From Candidatus Enterococcus courvalinii (GTDB taxonomy: Bacteria; Bacillota; Bacilli; Lactobacillales; Enterococcaceae): a DNA stretch of 64,000 nt. The notes beneath the pieces are model-generated. The model was not told the origin of the DNA. It saw only the letters and a program-made list of their open reading frames with translations, and searched no databases. Made by a program: the position numbers and the translations under genes. This document shows, one piece after another, positions 52,967-61,683 of this stretch; position 1 is the stretch's first letter; each line of letters begins with the position of its first letter. The stretch is taken from assembly GCF_017315945.1 (NCBI RefSeq), contig NZ_JAFLWI010000001.1, positions 124,001-188,000 on the forward strand, given 5' to 3'.

Positions 52967-53973
52967 GAAATAACCTCCTCAAGATTTCCATAAATGGGTA
53001 ACAAAACCGCTGCATAAATCGTTAATATTAAACAAGCAATCACTAAAAAAAGCACTGGCTGAATCCAATTTAACCATCGATTTAACCGTTCAAAAAAAAG
53101 TTGGCGTGTGTAATTACTATAAAATAATAATTCTTTTCCTAAATTCCCCTTTAACTCTCCTTGCTGAACGATTGTACTGAATTCTTTAGTTAAAAAAGAG
53201 TATTTTTCAAATTGGATTGCTAATGAACTTCCTTTCTCTAATTCCTTCGCCATTTGTAAAGCTAATTGTTGCATCAGACTACCCGTTTTTGTTTCTTTTA
53301 GACAAAAAACTACCTGTTTCAGCTCAAGTCCTTCGCTAAAAAGTTTACCTAATTCTAACGAAAAATAAGTAGACTGATACAATGCATAAACTGGTCCTAA
53401 AATTTTCAATCGACTAATCCACTGACTCCGCCGTAATGAATTTCCCTTCCGATCAAAAAAACGAATAGCTCCATATAAGACACTTAGTAACAATAAGATG
53501 CCTAACACATACCAGTGAAATGTTTGAATCAACTGAATTCCCCAATGATTTTGTGGAACCATTTCTGAGATTAATAATTGTGGCAAAACAATTTGGCGCA
53601 TACTAAACAAAATGCCAATCAAAAATAGCGAAAGCAACAAGGGATAGCTTAGCAATTTTTGCAACTCTTTATGAAATGCACCCATTCGTTGAAACTGGTC
53701 AGCTATGTTTTCCAATGTAGCGATTAAGTTCCCGTGTGCTTCAGCCAATTCAACCTGTACAAGATATGTTTTGTTAAACCCACAATAAGCTAGTATTTTT
53801 GTAAATGAGCCACCAGCAATCACTATTTTTTGGACTTCTTCTAGTAGTTCAATTGGAAATAACTTCAACCTGATTACTAACTGCAATGCTTCTTGTAAAC
53901 TGAAGCCATTGCTCAGTAAATCAGCAATCATTTGAATAAACTGTTGCTGTTGTTTTTTATTCAATTTCTTCAA
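52963..53973 (-). CDS. comGB: Competence pilus membrane protein ComGB
   Basis: A 336-residue GspF/PilC-type inner membrane platform protein with two T2SSF domains. The first is about 10-125 (QMIADLLSNGFSLQEALQL). The second is about 210-330 (LGKLFSEGLELKQVV). Hydrophobic segments lie near 105-125, 150-170 and 305-330. The start is TTG at 53973, inside the end of comGA with GGAGG upstream. Confidence 0.93.
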   Translation of the reverse strand: MKKLNKKQQQQFIQMIADLLSNGFSLQEALQLVIRLKLFPIELLEEVQKIVIAGGSFTKILAYCGFNKTYLVQVELAEAHGNLIATLENIADQFQRMGAFHKELQKLLSYPLLLSLFLIGILFSMRQIVLPQLLISEMVPQNHWGIQLIQTFHWYVLGILLLLSVLYGAIRFFDRKGNSLRRSQWISRLKILGPVYALYQSTYFSLELGKLFSEGLELKQVVFCLKETKTGSLMQQLALQMAKELEKGSSLAIQFEKYSFLTKEFSTIVQQGELKGNLGKELLFYSNYTRQLFFERLNRWLNWIQPVLFLVIACLILTIYAAVLLPIYGNLEEVIS

Positions 53974-54958
53974 ATGAATATGACCTCCAATCGTTTCTTT
54001 CAGCTTGAAGATAACTCGTTCGCCAGCATTTTTCCTGAACTACTTGAAATGCAGCTTCTCTATCACTTTTTTTGGCTGATTCTTCCCGCATTTTTTCAAA
54101 AAACTGATAACTCCATAACACAGCAGAAGCTTGTTCTTTATCTGGTATTATTTCTTGATAAACAATCCCTTTTAAACAGTCTATTAATGCTCCGTGGTGA
54201 CCAATCAATTCTTCTATTCTTGGCAGAATACCTGCTAACTCTCTGGCATGAATCGTGGCAAATACCCGATGGCCAGTCAAGGCCGCACGTAAAGTCATTT
54301 GAGCCGTTAACGCATCTCTTATTTCTCCAACAATCAATAAGTCTGGCCGATGACGTAAAGAGAGCTTTAACAGTTCTTCATAATTTTGGTGGATTTTCTC
54401 GTTAACTTGTAGTTGTAAAAACGTTGATTCTTCCAATTCCACAGGATCTTCCACAGTAATGATTTGTTCTGAACTTTTCTGAGCCAAACGATACATTAAA
54501 GAGGTTTTTCCTGATCCAACTGGACCGCTAAAGAGATATAACCCCCGTTCCCCAGTATGCTGATGTAATACTCTTAAATCTCCTGGAGAAAAACAGCGGA
54601 ATTGCTGATCACCAAGTGGGTAAAGTAGCCGTATCACCAAAGTTTCTCGCTGTTGATAGTCCCCCACAGATGAGAGTCTTAGCCGAATCTCTTCTTCGAC
54701 ACTTGAATTTCCACATCTATAAGTCAACGCGCCAGATTGTACTTTTCTTTTTTCACCAATATCCATTTGTCCTAAGTATTTGAATCTGGAAATCAATTGT
54801 TGTCCTGTCTCTTTTGAAAAATCCCGTTTTAATGTTCGGTTTTTACCTTTACGTTCAAGAAGCTGATAACCTTCTTTTTTTGGTAAAATATAGACATCTT
54901 CTATTCTTCTTTTGTAAGCATCTGCAATGATCTCATATGAAATTTTTTTAATATCCAT
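53957..54958 (-). CDS. comGA: Competence pilus assembly ATPase ComGA
   Basis: A 333-residue GspE/PilB-type ATPase that powers pseudopilus assembly. Walker A is GPVGSGKTSLMYRL (about 150-163), the Asp box is ITVEDPVE (about 174-181), Walker B is HRPDLLIVGEIRDALTA, and the His box is TGHRVFATIHA. ATG 54958 follows GGAGGGGAGG; the eight upstream codons are ignored. First gene of the seven-gene comG operon, with all frames intact. Confidence 0.95.
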   Translation of the reverse strand: MDIKKISYEIIADAYKRRIEDVYILPKKEGYQLLERKGKNRTLKRDFSKETGQQLISRFKYLGQMDIGEKRKVQSGALTYRCGNSSVEEEIRLRLSSVGDYQQRETLVIRLLYPLGDQQFRCFSPGDLRVLHQHTGERGLYLFSGPVGSGKTSLMYRLAQKSSEQIITVEDPVELEESTFLQLQVNEKIHQNYEELLKLSLRHRPDLLIVGEIRDALTAQMTLRAALTGHRVFATIHARELAGILPRIEELIGHHGALIDCLKGIVYQEIIPDKEQASAVLWSYQFFEKMREESAKKSDREAAFQVVQEKCWRTSYLQAERNDWRSYSFEEIE

Positions 54959-54999
54959 TATCCTCCCCTCCAACAAAAACATACGCGTTTATCATTTTT

Positions 55000-55007
55000 T
55001 TATCGTA
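55000..55007 (-). promoter_or_regulatory. Candidate competence sigma-factor box of comG
   Basis: Minus strand TACGATAA lies about 42 nt before the comGA ATG. It resembles the streptococcal ComX (cin) box TACGAATA at six of eight positions, and there is no better sigma-70 promoter nearby. Weak single-site evidence. Confidence 0.3.
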
Positions 55008-55047
55008 GATTTTGATAATTTCATAAAAAATGTTAGCTAAATCCGAA

Positions 55048-55063
55048 TTTGTGTTATACTATT
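55048..55063 (+). promoter_or_regulatory. Promoter region of ade
   Basis: An extended -10 (TGTTATACT) lies in this region, preceded by CCGAA within TAAATCCGAATTTG. That segment resembles half of a PurBox, but one base differs from the core and its position is atypical. Confidence 0.4.
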
Positions 55064-55089
55064 AAAAATTTATCTTAGGAGGCGCCACT

Positions 55090-56817
55090 TTGGAATCATT
55101 GCTAAAAAAACATCTTTTAGTTGCGAGCAAACAACAACCAGCAGATTTAGTTATCAAGAATGCCAAAATCGTCAATGTCTTCACCAGAAAAATCATGTCA
55201 AATACTCTTGCTATCTGTGATGGAAAAATCATCGGGATCGGCGAATATGAAGGAAAACAAACATACGATGCAAATAATCAGTACTTAGTGCCAGGGTTTA
55301 TTGATGGACATGTTCATATCGAAAGCTCCCTGCTTTGTCCACAAGAATTTGCTAAAATTTCTGTATTACATGGTGTAACAACAGTTGTAACAGATCCTCA
55401 CGAGATTGGAAATGTTGCTGGTAGTACGGGTTTGAAGTTCATGCTGGAAGATGCTCAAAATGCACCGATGAATATTTTTTTCATGCTTCCTTCTTGTGTG
55501 CCTGTTACACCTTTTGAAACAAATGGCGCTATCCTAGATGCCAAAACATTGGCTCCTTTTTTAGAAATGCCCGAAGTTCTTGGTCTTGCTGAAGTAATGA
55601 ATTATCAAGCAGTCGCAAATGCGGAAACAGAAATTTTGGATAAACTTCAATTAACGATTGATTATCACAAAAAAATTGATGGACACGCTGCTGGAATTAC
55701 TGGTGATGGGTTAAATGTCTATCCTGTTGCTGGAATTCGTACCGACCACGAAGCCACAACTGCAAAAGAAGCGAGAGAAAGACTTGATTTGGGTATGTAT
55801 TTGATGATTCGTGAAGGAACTGTTGCAAAAGATTTAGCCGCTCTTTTTCCAGCCATTACTCCGGAAAATTCTCGGCGTTGCTTCTTTGTCACAGATGATA
55901 AATTAATTGATGACTTAGTGAGTGAAGGTTCGATTGATTATATCGTCCGAAAGGTGATCGAATTAGGCATGGATCCATTGCAAGCAATCCAAATGGCCTC
56001 CCTAAACGCAGCGGAATGTTTCGGTCTATCCACGATTGGAGCAATTGCACCAGGTTATCAAGCTGACTTTTTCTTAACAGATAATCTTGAAACCTTACCA
56101 ATTCGAGAAGTATTTCATAATGGGGAACAACTCGTAGCTAACGGAAAACTTATCGATACAACAAATGAACAACCAAAAAATTCTCTGATGGCAGACTTAC
56201 CGGACATGACAGTTGCATCTTTAACAAATGACTCTTTAAAGCTGTCTTTAAATTCAAATAAAGCGCATATCATCGATATTATCCCTAACAGCTTAATTAC
56301 TAATGACTTATTCTCAGAAGTCACCGTTCAATCTGGGTTCTTTGTTCCTTCTATTGAAAAAGATTACCTGAAAATTGCTGTTATTGAACGACATAAGGGA
56401 ACTGGAAATATTGGTCTTGGCATCGTCAAAGGGTTCGAACTAAAAGAAGGTGCCTTAGCAACTACGATTTCGCATGATTCTCATAATATTGTTGTCGTCG
56501 GAACAAACGATAAAGATATGCTTTTTGCTATAGAACAGTTAATCAAAAAAGGTGGTGGCATGATTGCTGTCAATCATCAGCAGGAATTGGCTAGTCTTCC
56601 CCTTAAGATTGGTGGATTAATGTCTCAAAAACCTTTCTTAGAGGTGAATCAAGAATTAACTAGTTTAACAACTGCCGCTCGTCAAATTGGTGCTAGTCAG
56701 CTATTTGATCCCTTTTTAACCTTGTCCTTTTTGACTTTATCTGTTATTCCTGAACTAAAAATCACAGATATGGGACTTTTTTCATTTTCAAAATTCCAAC
56801 TTATCCCACCGTGCTAA
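55090..56817 (+). CDS. ade: Adenine deaminase
   Basis: A 575-residue amidohydrolase that turns adenine into hypoxanthine. The metal site has PGFIDGHVHIESSLL (about 68-82), HGVTTVVTDPHEIGNV (about 96-111), KIDGHAAG (about 196-203) and the Asp region RTDHEAT. The C-terminal domain about 390-575 is the adenine deaminase cap. The start is TTG 55090: AGGAGG lies 7 nt upstream and no ATG fits. Divergent from comG. Confidence 0.95.
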   Translation: MESLLKKHLLVASKQQPADLVIKNAKIVNVFTRKIMSNTLAICDGKIIGIGEYEGKQTYDANNQYLVPGFIDGHVHIESSLLCPQEFAKISVLHGVTTVVTDPHEIGNVAGSTGLKFMLEDAQNAPMNIFFMLPSCVPVTPFETNGAILDAKTLAPFLEMPEVLGLAEVMNYQAVANAETEILDKLQLTIDYHKKIDGHAAGITGDGLNVYPVAGIRTDHEATTAKEARERLDLGMYLMIREGTVAKDLAALFPAITPENSRRCFFVTDDKLIDDLVSEGSIDYIVRKVIELGMDPLQAIQMASLNAAECFGLSTIGAIAPGYQADFFLTDNLETLPIREVFHNGEQLVANGKLIDTTNEQPKNSLMADLPDMTVASLTNDSLKLSLNSNKAHIIDIIPNSLITNDLFSEVTVQSGFFVPSIEKDYLKIAVIERHKGTGNIGLGIVKGFELKEGALATTISHDSHNIVVVGTNDKDMLFAIEQLIKKGGGMIAVNHQQELASLPLKIGGLMSQKPFLEVNQELTSLTTAARQIGASQLFDPFLTLSFLTLSVIPELKITDMGLFSFSKFQLIPPC

Positions 56818-56909
56818 GCAAAAGGAGGCTATGACAGAATTGACCAACTTTAAATAATAAGATTATAAAAGAAGTACTACTTGGAAAATGTTTATAACGT
56901 TTATTCAGA

Positions 56910-56948
56910 AAAAGGAGGTGTAACAAGTATTTTGTCACACCTCCTTTT
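56910..56948. terminator. Terminator between ade and trmB
   Basis: AAAAGGAGGTGT (56910-56921) pairs with ACACCTCCTTTT (56937-56948); works for both convergent genes. Confidence 0.85.
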
Positions 56949-56950
56949 GA

Positions 56951-57601
56951 TTATTTTGTTTTATCTTTAAATTGTGCTTCTACTCGATAGATACGTTGAC
57001 CACGAGAAGAAAACTTTTCTTCATACTCAGTCATAATATTTCCTTCGAATGTACTCTCATGTAAATCAAGCCAAACTTGTTTGATTATCATGCCATATTG
57101 CGAAAAGCTTGCCAAAGAATACTCAAACAATCCTTGATTATCTGTTTTGAAATGAATCTCACCTGTTGGTCGCAAGATTTGTTCATCCACTGCTAAAAAA
57201 GTTTTAAACGTCAAGCGACGTTTCTCATGACGTTTTTTTGGCCATGGATCAGAAAAGTTCAAATAAATCTGATCGACTTCACTATCCGCAAAATACTCTG
57301 TCAACGCTGAGCCATCAACGTGAAGTAATTTCAAATTAGGTAGCGGTTCTTCAATTAATTTATCTAGCGCCAGAGAAATAACACTGACTTGCATTTCTAC
57401 ACCAATGTAATTGATTTCTGGATGTGCCTTTGCCATTCCATTGATGAATTGACCTTTCCCCATTCCAATTTCGATATGAATTGGATGATCATTGCCAAAG
57501 AGCTCAGCCCATTGCCCTTTCCATTCGGTTGGATCACTAATAACAAACTCTGGATGTGCAGCTAACAATTCTGTTGCCCCAGGACGATTTCTAACACGCA
57601 T
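56951..57601 (-). CDS. trmB: tRNA (guanine-N7-)-methyltransferase
   Basis: A 216-residue TrmB. Conserved blocks are [16 protein letters not shown] (SAM site, about 41-56), YIGVEMQ (about 65-71), and [19 protein letters not shown] (about 115-133, catalytic Asp/Arg). The C-terminal TEYEEKF block completes the family. It makes m7G46 in tRNA variable loops. Downstream of ytmP behind an internal hairpin. Confidence 0.96.
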   Translation of the reverse strand: MRVRNRPGATELLAAHPEFVISDPTEWKGQWAELFGNDHPIHIEIGMGKGQFINGMAKAHPEINYIGVEMQVSVISLALDKLIEEPLPNLKLLHVDGSALTEYFADSEVDQIYLNFSDPWPKKRHEKRRLTFKTFLAVDEQILRPTGEIHFKTDNQGLFEYSLASFSQYGMIIKQVWLDLHESTFEGNIMTEYEEKFSSRGQRIYRVEAQFKDKTK

Positions 57602-57624
57602 AATTCATAATTCCTTTCTCAAAT

Positions 57625-57665
57625 AAAAAAGGTTGGCCAAATCTCCAAAGAGTTTGGGCTCAACC
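57625..57665 (-). terminator. Intrinsic terminator or attenuator between ytmP and trmB
   Basis: Minus strand GGTTG-GCCCAAA folds with TTTGGC-CAACC and exits into six T residues, in the 64-nt gap. It would separate or tune trmB expression relative to ytmP. Confidence 0.7.
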
Positions 57666-58448
57666 TCAGCCACTAAAAATTCGTTTTAATTGTAAAATTT
57701 CTTCATTCATTCGTCGGTCATCCCCTCGAAGGCAATAACGAGTGATTTCTTGTAATAAATTCATCACTGCATACCAGTGAAGCTTCTCAAGAACTTCGTC
57801 AGTTGGGCGAATACCATAACTAATCAACCATTGATTCCAATTTGAAAGCGGAACATAATTCCCTAAAATCGTTCCAATATCAACTGCTGGATCAGCAAAC
57901 ATGATTGAATCCCAATCAACTAAATATAAATAATTTTTACAGACTAACCAATTGCGATGATTCACATCTCCATGAACAACAGCAAACTCTTTTTTATCTG
58001 TATGAGGTACTTGCTGAATCAAAAATTGATGGACAAGTTGGATAAACTGATTTTTTTTTAATATTTCTGGGAGTTCTTGGTTATATTTTTTCAACATCGT
58101 CTCAGGCGTGACCACACGACCACCTATTCGATTCAACATTGTTTTTAATGAATCAGAATGATGCAAATGGTATAGAACATCAATAACATCATTTCTTTGC
58201 CCAATTTCTGCGGTAGTCAATAAGCGACCATCTAGCCACTCTTGAGCAGTTAGTGTGTCTCCATTCCCTGTTCTTTTTGTCCAAACAAGTTTAGGAGTAA
58301 TTCCTTCTCGAGATAACGCAGCAAGCATGGGGGTTGTATTACGTTTGATGAAGACTTTATCTTCATCGCGCATGCCTATGTATGTTTTTCCTGTATCCCC
58401 TTTGATGGGCCGTAACCGCCACTCTTGGTCTAACTGAAACTCCATCAT
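57666..58448 (-). CDS. Choline kinase-like phosphotransferase (YtmP)
   Basis: A 260-residue aminoglycoside phosphotransferase/choline kinase-fold protein. Brenner motif is VVHGDVNHRNWLV (about 158-170) with catalytic Asp and Asn; the Mg-binding loop is YLVDWDSIMFADPAVDIG. The N-terminal lobe has the Lys of KVFIKRNTT. Usually encoded beside trmB. The substrate is unknown. ATG 58448 (MMEFQ) is chosen for GGGAG upstream; ATG 58445 is equally possible. Confidence 0.87.
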   Translation of the reverse strand: MMEFQLDQEWRLRPIKGDTGKTYIGMRDEDKVFIKRNTTPMLAALSREGITPKLVWTKRTGNGDTLTAQEWLDGRLLTTAEIGQRNDVIDVLYHLHHSDSLKTMLNRIGGRVVTPETMLKKYNQELPEILKKNQFIQLVHQFLIQQVPHTDKKEFAVVHGDVNHRNWLVCKNYLYLVDWDSIMFADPAVDIGTILGNYVPLSNWNQWLISYGIRPTDEVLEKLHWYAVMNLLQEITRYCLRGDDRRMNEEILQLKRIFSG

Positions 58449-58587
58449 GCTTTCTCCCATCCTCATAAACTCTTTCATTTGCAGTAATTATTATTCTAGT
58501 CGCCCCGACACATAACGTCAAGCACATATACGTTCTTTTTCAGCATTTTTTCATTCAAAAAACCAACTTTTCTAAAAAAGAAAAAAA

Positions 58588-58615
58588 GAGAAAGATCAAT
58601 GATGTGATCTTTCTC
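58588..58615 (-). terminator. Terminator of ecsAB
   Basis: A perfect 11-bp stem (58588-58598 with 58605-58615), seven T residues at the minus-strand exit. Confidence 0.9.
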
Positions 58616-58634
58616 ACTTTATCTTGGACAATTA

Positions 58635-59846
58635 TTAGTCTGACAGCTTCTTCAGACGTGTGGGAACGTACATTTTTACGAAAAGAAAAACAAAGGCCAA
58701 ATAAACCAGAATAGGAATCCAGCGCTCTACTCCAGACAAAACAAAAGCTGCAATCATTCCAAAAATAAGAGCTGCTAAAACTAATATGCTCAACAACAAT
58801 TGCTGGATAGCTGTTTTTTTCTGTGTTTCTTTTACGGGATACAGTTGCACTAATACCATATAGCGAAACTGGCTATACAGCGGCAACAACTGGAAACCAA
58901 TCAAGTATAAGAACAATGAACCAATAATCAAACTAAATGTTAAATCTGTTACACCTGCAATCAGCAAACCACCAATCAACAGTAGTCTCAGATACAGACC
59001 GCTAAAATCAGACCCACGAACAAATCGTCTAGTATATAAATAAAGATATGTTTGACTTTGGTTCCTTTGGATTTTCTTCAATAGCGGGTCTAAGTAACGT
59101 CGGCGTTTTACTTTTGCTGAAATTTCTGGTACATCCGTAAACAAATTGATAAACTGATAAATTTGATGGAGACGATTTTCTTCCACTTGGATCATTTTTT
59201 CCCAGTCAATCTGTACCTCATTTTTTCGCCATAAATACCAATAATAAATACCAGCTTGTAGTAATGCACCCGCTAAACCTAACCAAATAGATATATAAAA
59301 CGTAAGTAGTAAAATGACAAAAGCTGAAACATACCATCCAATTTTAAACCAACGTAAAGCTTGATTAGAAAATCGAAAAAGTTCCGCTCGTTTTACTTGT
59401 AGATGACCCGTTTTCAGGCTGATAAGTAAGCACAAATAGATTAAATACATTGAAAATGGCTGTCCGGTACTCACTACCACTAATGGCATCGCAAATCCAC
59501 TCGCCAAAAATAAAACAAGTAATGGAAATAAACAAGAATAGCGGAAAGCTTCACTTAAATACACTCGCATTTCTTTTTCTTGTGGCAATAAAAAAACAAT
59601 ATCTGCTGCCTCCGCAAAAGTTGCAATTTTCCCTACCGCTAAGCTAAGTAACCAAAAAACTGAAACAGTCAGTCCACCAAACGCAAAAGAAGGAGTTAAG
59701 CTCTTCAGCCAACTAGAATAATAAAAACCAATTCCTCCCACCAAAAAAAGACAAACTAACACAAAATGATCATTGAAAACATAGCGCATGTACTTTAGCA
59801 TTTTTTTTTGGTGTCTAGCTAAACGTTTTCGAAAAAAATCATTCAT
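58635..59846 (-). CDS. ecsB: ABC transporter permease EcsB
   Basis: A 403-residue polytopic membrane protein with about eight to ten helices, matching EcsB in length and N-terminus (DFFRKRLARHQKKMLKYMRYVFNDHFV). It pairs with EcsA; mutants in Bacillus have defects in secretion, competence and intramembrane proteolysis, and the transported substrate is not known. Its start overlaps the ecsA stop by 8 nt. Confidence 0.93.
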   Translation of the reverse strand: MNDFFRKRLARHQKKMLKYMRYVFNDHFVLVCLFLVGGIGFYYSSWLKSLTPSFAFGGLTVSVFWLLSLAVGKIATFAEAADIVFLLPQEKEMRVYLSEAFRYSCLFPLLVLFLASGFAMPLVVVSTGQPFSMYLIYLCLLISLKTGHLQVKRAELFRFSNQALRWFKIGWYVSAFVILLLTFYISIWLGLAGALLQAGIYYWYLWRKNEVQIDWEKMIQVEENRLHQIYQFINLFTDVPEISAKVKRRRYLDPLLKKIQRNQSQTYLYLYTRRFVRGSDFSGLYLRLLLIGGLLIAGVTDLTFSLIIGSLFLYLIGFQLLPLYSQFRYMVLVQLYPVKETQKKTAIQQLLLSILVLAALIFGMIAAFVLSGVERWIPILVYLAFVFLFVKMYVPTRLKKLSD

Positions 59847-60576
59847 GTCCCTGCTCCTTCGTTAATGCGACATAAATCTCATCCAGAGATGAATCTGGAA
59901 GGTTAAATGATTCCCGTAACTCTTGTAGCGTGCCTTGTGCTCGAACCTCCCCATTATGTAAAACCACAAAGCGATCACAGTATTTCTCAGCAGTCGCCAA
60001 AATATGAGTTGACATCAAAATTGCAGAACCACTTTTTTTCATTTCAACCAATAATTCTAACAACGCATTGATTGCTAAAGGATCAAGTCCTAAAAAGGGT
60101 TCGTCAATGATATATAGCGAGGGTTCAATCAAAAAAGCACATAAAATCATGACCTTTTGTTTCATTCCTTTTGAAAAGTTAGCAGGAAACCAGTCTAAAC
60201 GTTTTTCCAAGCGAAACGTCTCCAACAATTTTTCTGCTCGCTTCATCGCTACTTCTAGCGGGATACCATAAGCCATAGCTGTCACTTCAATATGTTCTCG
60301 TAAAGTCAGCTCTTCATATAATGAAGGTGTTTCTGGAATATAACCAATTTGTTTTCGATACTTTTCAATATCGCTTTTCAATGTTAAACCATCAATTTCG
60401 ATTTTCCCTTTAGTTGCTTCTAGCAACCCAATGATGTGTTTAATCGTTGTACTTTTACCTGCACCATTTAATCCAATCAAGCCAACCATTTCGCCTGAAT
60501 GTACTTCAAAACTTATATCTTTTAACACAGGAAGATGTCCATATCCTCCCGTCACGTGTTCAATCGTTAAACTCAT
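59839..60576 (-). CDS. ecsA: ABC transporter ATP-binding protein EcsA
   Basis: A 245-residue ATPase subunit. Walker A is GLNGAGKSTT (about 38-47), the Q-loop is YIPETPSLYEEL, the signature appears as FSKGMKQKVM (about 138-147, the EcsA variant), and Walker B is LYIIDEPFLGLD. The switch is STHILATAEKYCD. ATG 60576 has GGAGG and gives MSLTIEH; 29 upstream codons are not used. Divergent from hit, as in other Bacilli. Confidence 0.95.
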   Translation of the reverse strand: MSLTIEHVTGGYGHLPVLKDISFEVHSGEMVGLIGLNGAGKSTTIKHIIGLLEATKGKIEIDGLTLKSDIEKYRKQIGYIPETPSLYEELTLREHIEVTAMAYGIPLEVAMKRAEKLLETFRLEKRLDWFPANFSKGMKQKVMILCAFLIEPSLYIIDEPFLGLDPLAINALLELLVEMKKSGSAILMSTHILATAEKYCDRFVVLHNGEVRAQGTLQELRESFNLPDSSLDEIYVALTKEQGHE

Positions 60577-60721
60577 TTCTTTTCCTCCAATGATCTTGTT
60601 TACTCGCTTTTTTATTATACCATGAAGAAAATGTTGGCAATTTGTTTTTTTCCTTACAACCATCGGAACTTATGGTAAAGTTAACTTAGCCAAAATATTC
60701 TTAGCAGAAAGGATGTCTCGA

Positions 60722-61156
60722 ATGGAAAACTGTATTTTTTGCAAAATTATCAACCAAGAAATTCCTAGCTATAAAATTTATGAGGATGATAAAGTGTATG
60801 CGTTTTTGGATTTATCACAAGCAACTAAAGGTCATACCTTAGTTGTACCAAAACGACACGTTTCTGATATTTTTGATTACGACCAAGAATTAGCTGGTGC
60901 CGTCTTTTCGCGCGTGCCAAAAATTGCTCGCGGTCTAGAAAAAGCATTTCCTGATATGAAAGGTTTAAATATTTTGAATAATAATCGTGAGTTAGCGTAC
61001 CAATCTGTCTTTCACTCACATATTCATCTGGTGCCGCGTTACGCAAAAACAGATGATTTTTCAATCCACTTCGGTAATCATCAAGCAGATTACTCAGCAA
61101 GTGAACTGACAGCCATCCAAGAAATTATTGAAGCGCAGGTGAATAACATTGATTAA
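60722..61156 (+). CDS. hit: HIT family protein
   Basis: A 144-residue histidine-triad nucleotide hydrolase/transferase of the Hint type. CIFCKIINQEIPSYKIYED is the N-terminal family pattern with zinc-like Cys pair (4 and 7). HTLVVPKRH follows, and the catalytic triad is HSHIHLVPRY (about 99-108). Substrate unknown; Hint enzymes cleave AMP-lysine type adducts. ATG 60722 follows AAAGGA; ATG 60713 overlaps that site. Divergent from ecsA. Confidence 0.94.
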   Translation: MENCIFCKIINQEIPSYKIYEDDKVYAFLDLSQATKGHTLVVPKRHVSDIFDYDQELAGAVFSRVPKIARGLEKAFPDMKGLNILNNNRELAYQSVFHSHIHLVPRYAKTDDFSIHFGNHQADYSASELTAIQEIIEAQVNNID

Positions 61157-61499
61157 ACAATTTCTTAAAGGTCTCGTGTTTGGTTCAGCTGTAGGCGCTG
61201 TAGGTGGACTTCTTTTTGCTCCAAGAAGCGGTAACGATACTCGAAAAAAATTGATTGACGAATTAGATGAAGCTGCTGATTTAACAGTAGATCTAAATAA
61301 TAGTCTCAACCACTTTAAAGAAGCTTTAGCCGAAACCAAAGAAACTGCAGCTACACTCATTCCGGAGTTCCAAGACTCTATTCAAAAAGACGTACAGGAG
61401 TTTAAATTTCAAGCAGAACCAAGAATTACTCAGATTCAAGAACAAGTAGAAAAAATTTCTGCCAGCTTACCTGAACTTCCCGAAGAAAATCTTCATTAA
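61149..61499 (+). CDS. YtxH domain-containing protein
   Basis: A 116-residue protein. The N-terminus KQFLKGLVFGSAVGAVGGLLFAPRSGNDTRKKL (about 3-35) is the YtxH domain: a Gly-rich membrane segment then the APRSG motif. A coiled-coil-prone acidic region follows. Function unknown, general stress-associated in other Firmicutes. The start is TTG 61149, overlapping hit by 8 nt, with AGGTG 7 nt upstream. Confidence 0.9.
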   Translation: MIKQFLKGLVFGSAVGAVGGLLFAPRSGNDTRKKLIDELDEAADLTVDLNNSLNHFKEALAETKETAATLIPEFQDSIQKDVQEFKFQAEPRITQIQEQVEKISASLPELPEENLH

Positions 61500-61683
61500 T
61501 TGAGTTAAAACACAACGATTATGCATTTTAACCCGTTTTTTTGTTATACTCTCGTAATGAATGTGATTAAAACATGAATTTTCTTTGAAACTATTCATTA
61601 GAAGCTTTTTTTTAGGAATTAGAATATGGTATAGTTGTAGATGTGAACAACTAAATATAAAAAAACAGGAGTGCAAAACTAAA

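Noticed and set aside
55035-55060. PurBox-like CCGAA before ade
   Set aside because: One base of the core is off and the site lies between -35 and -10 rather than at the usual activator distance.
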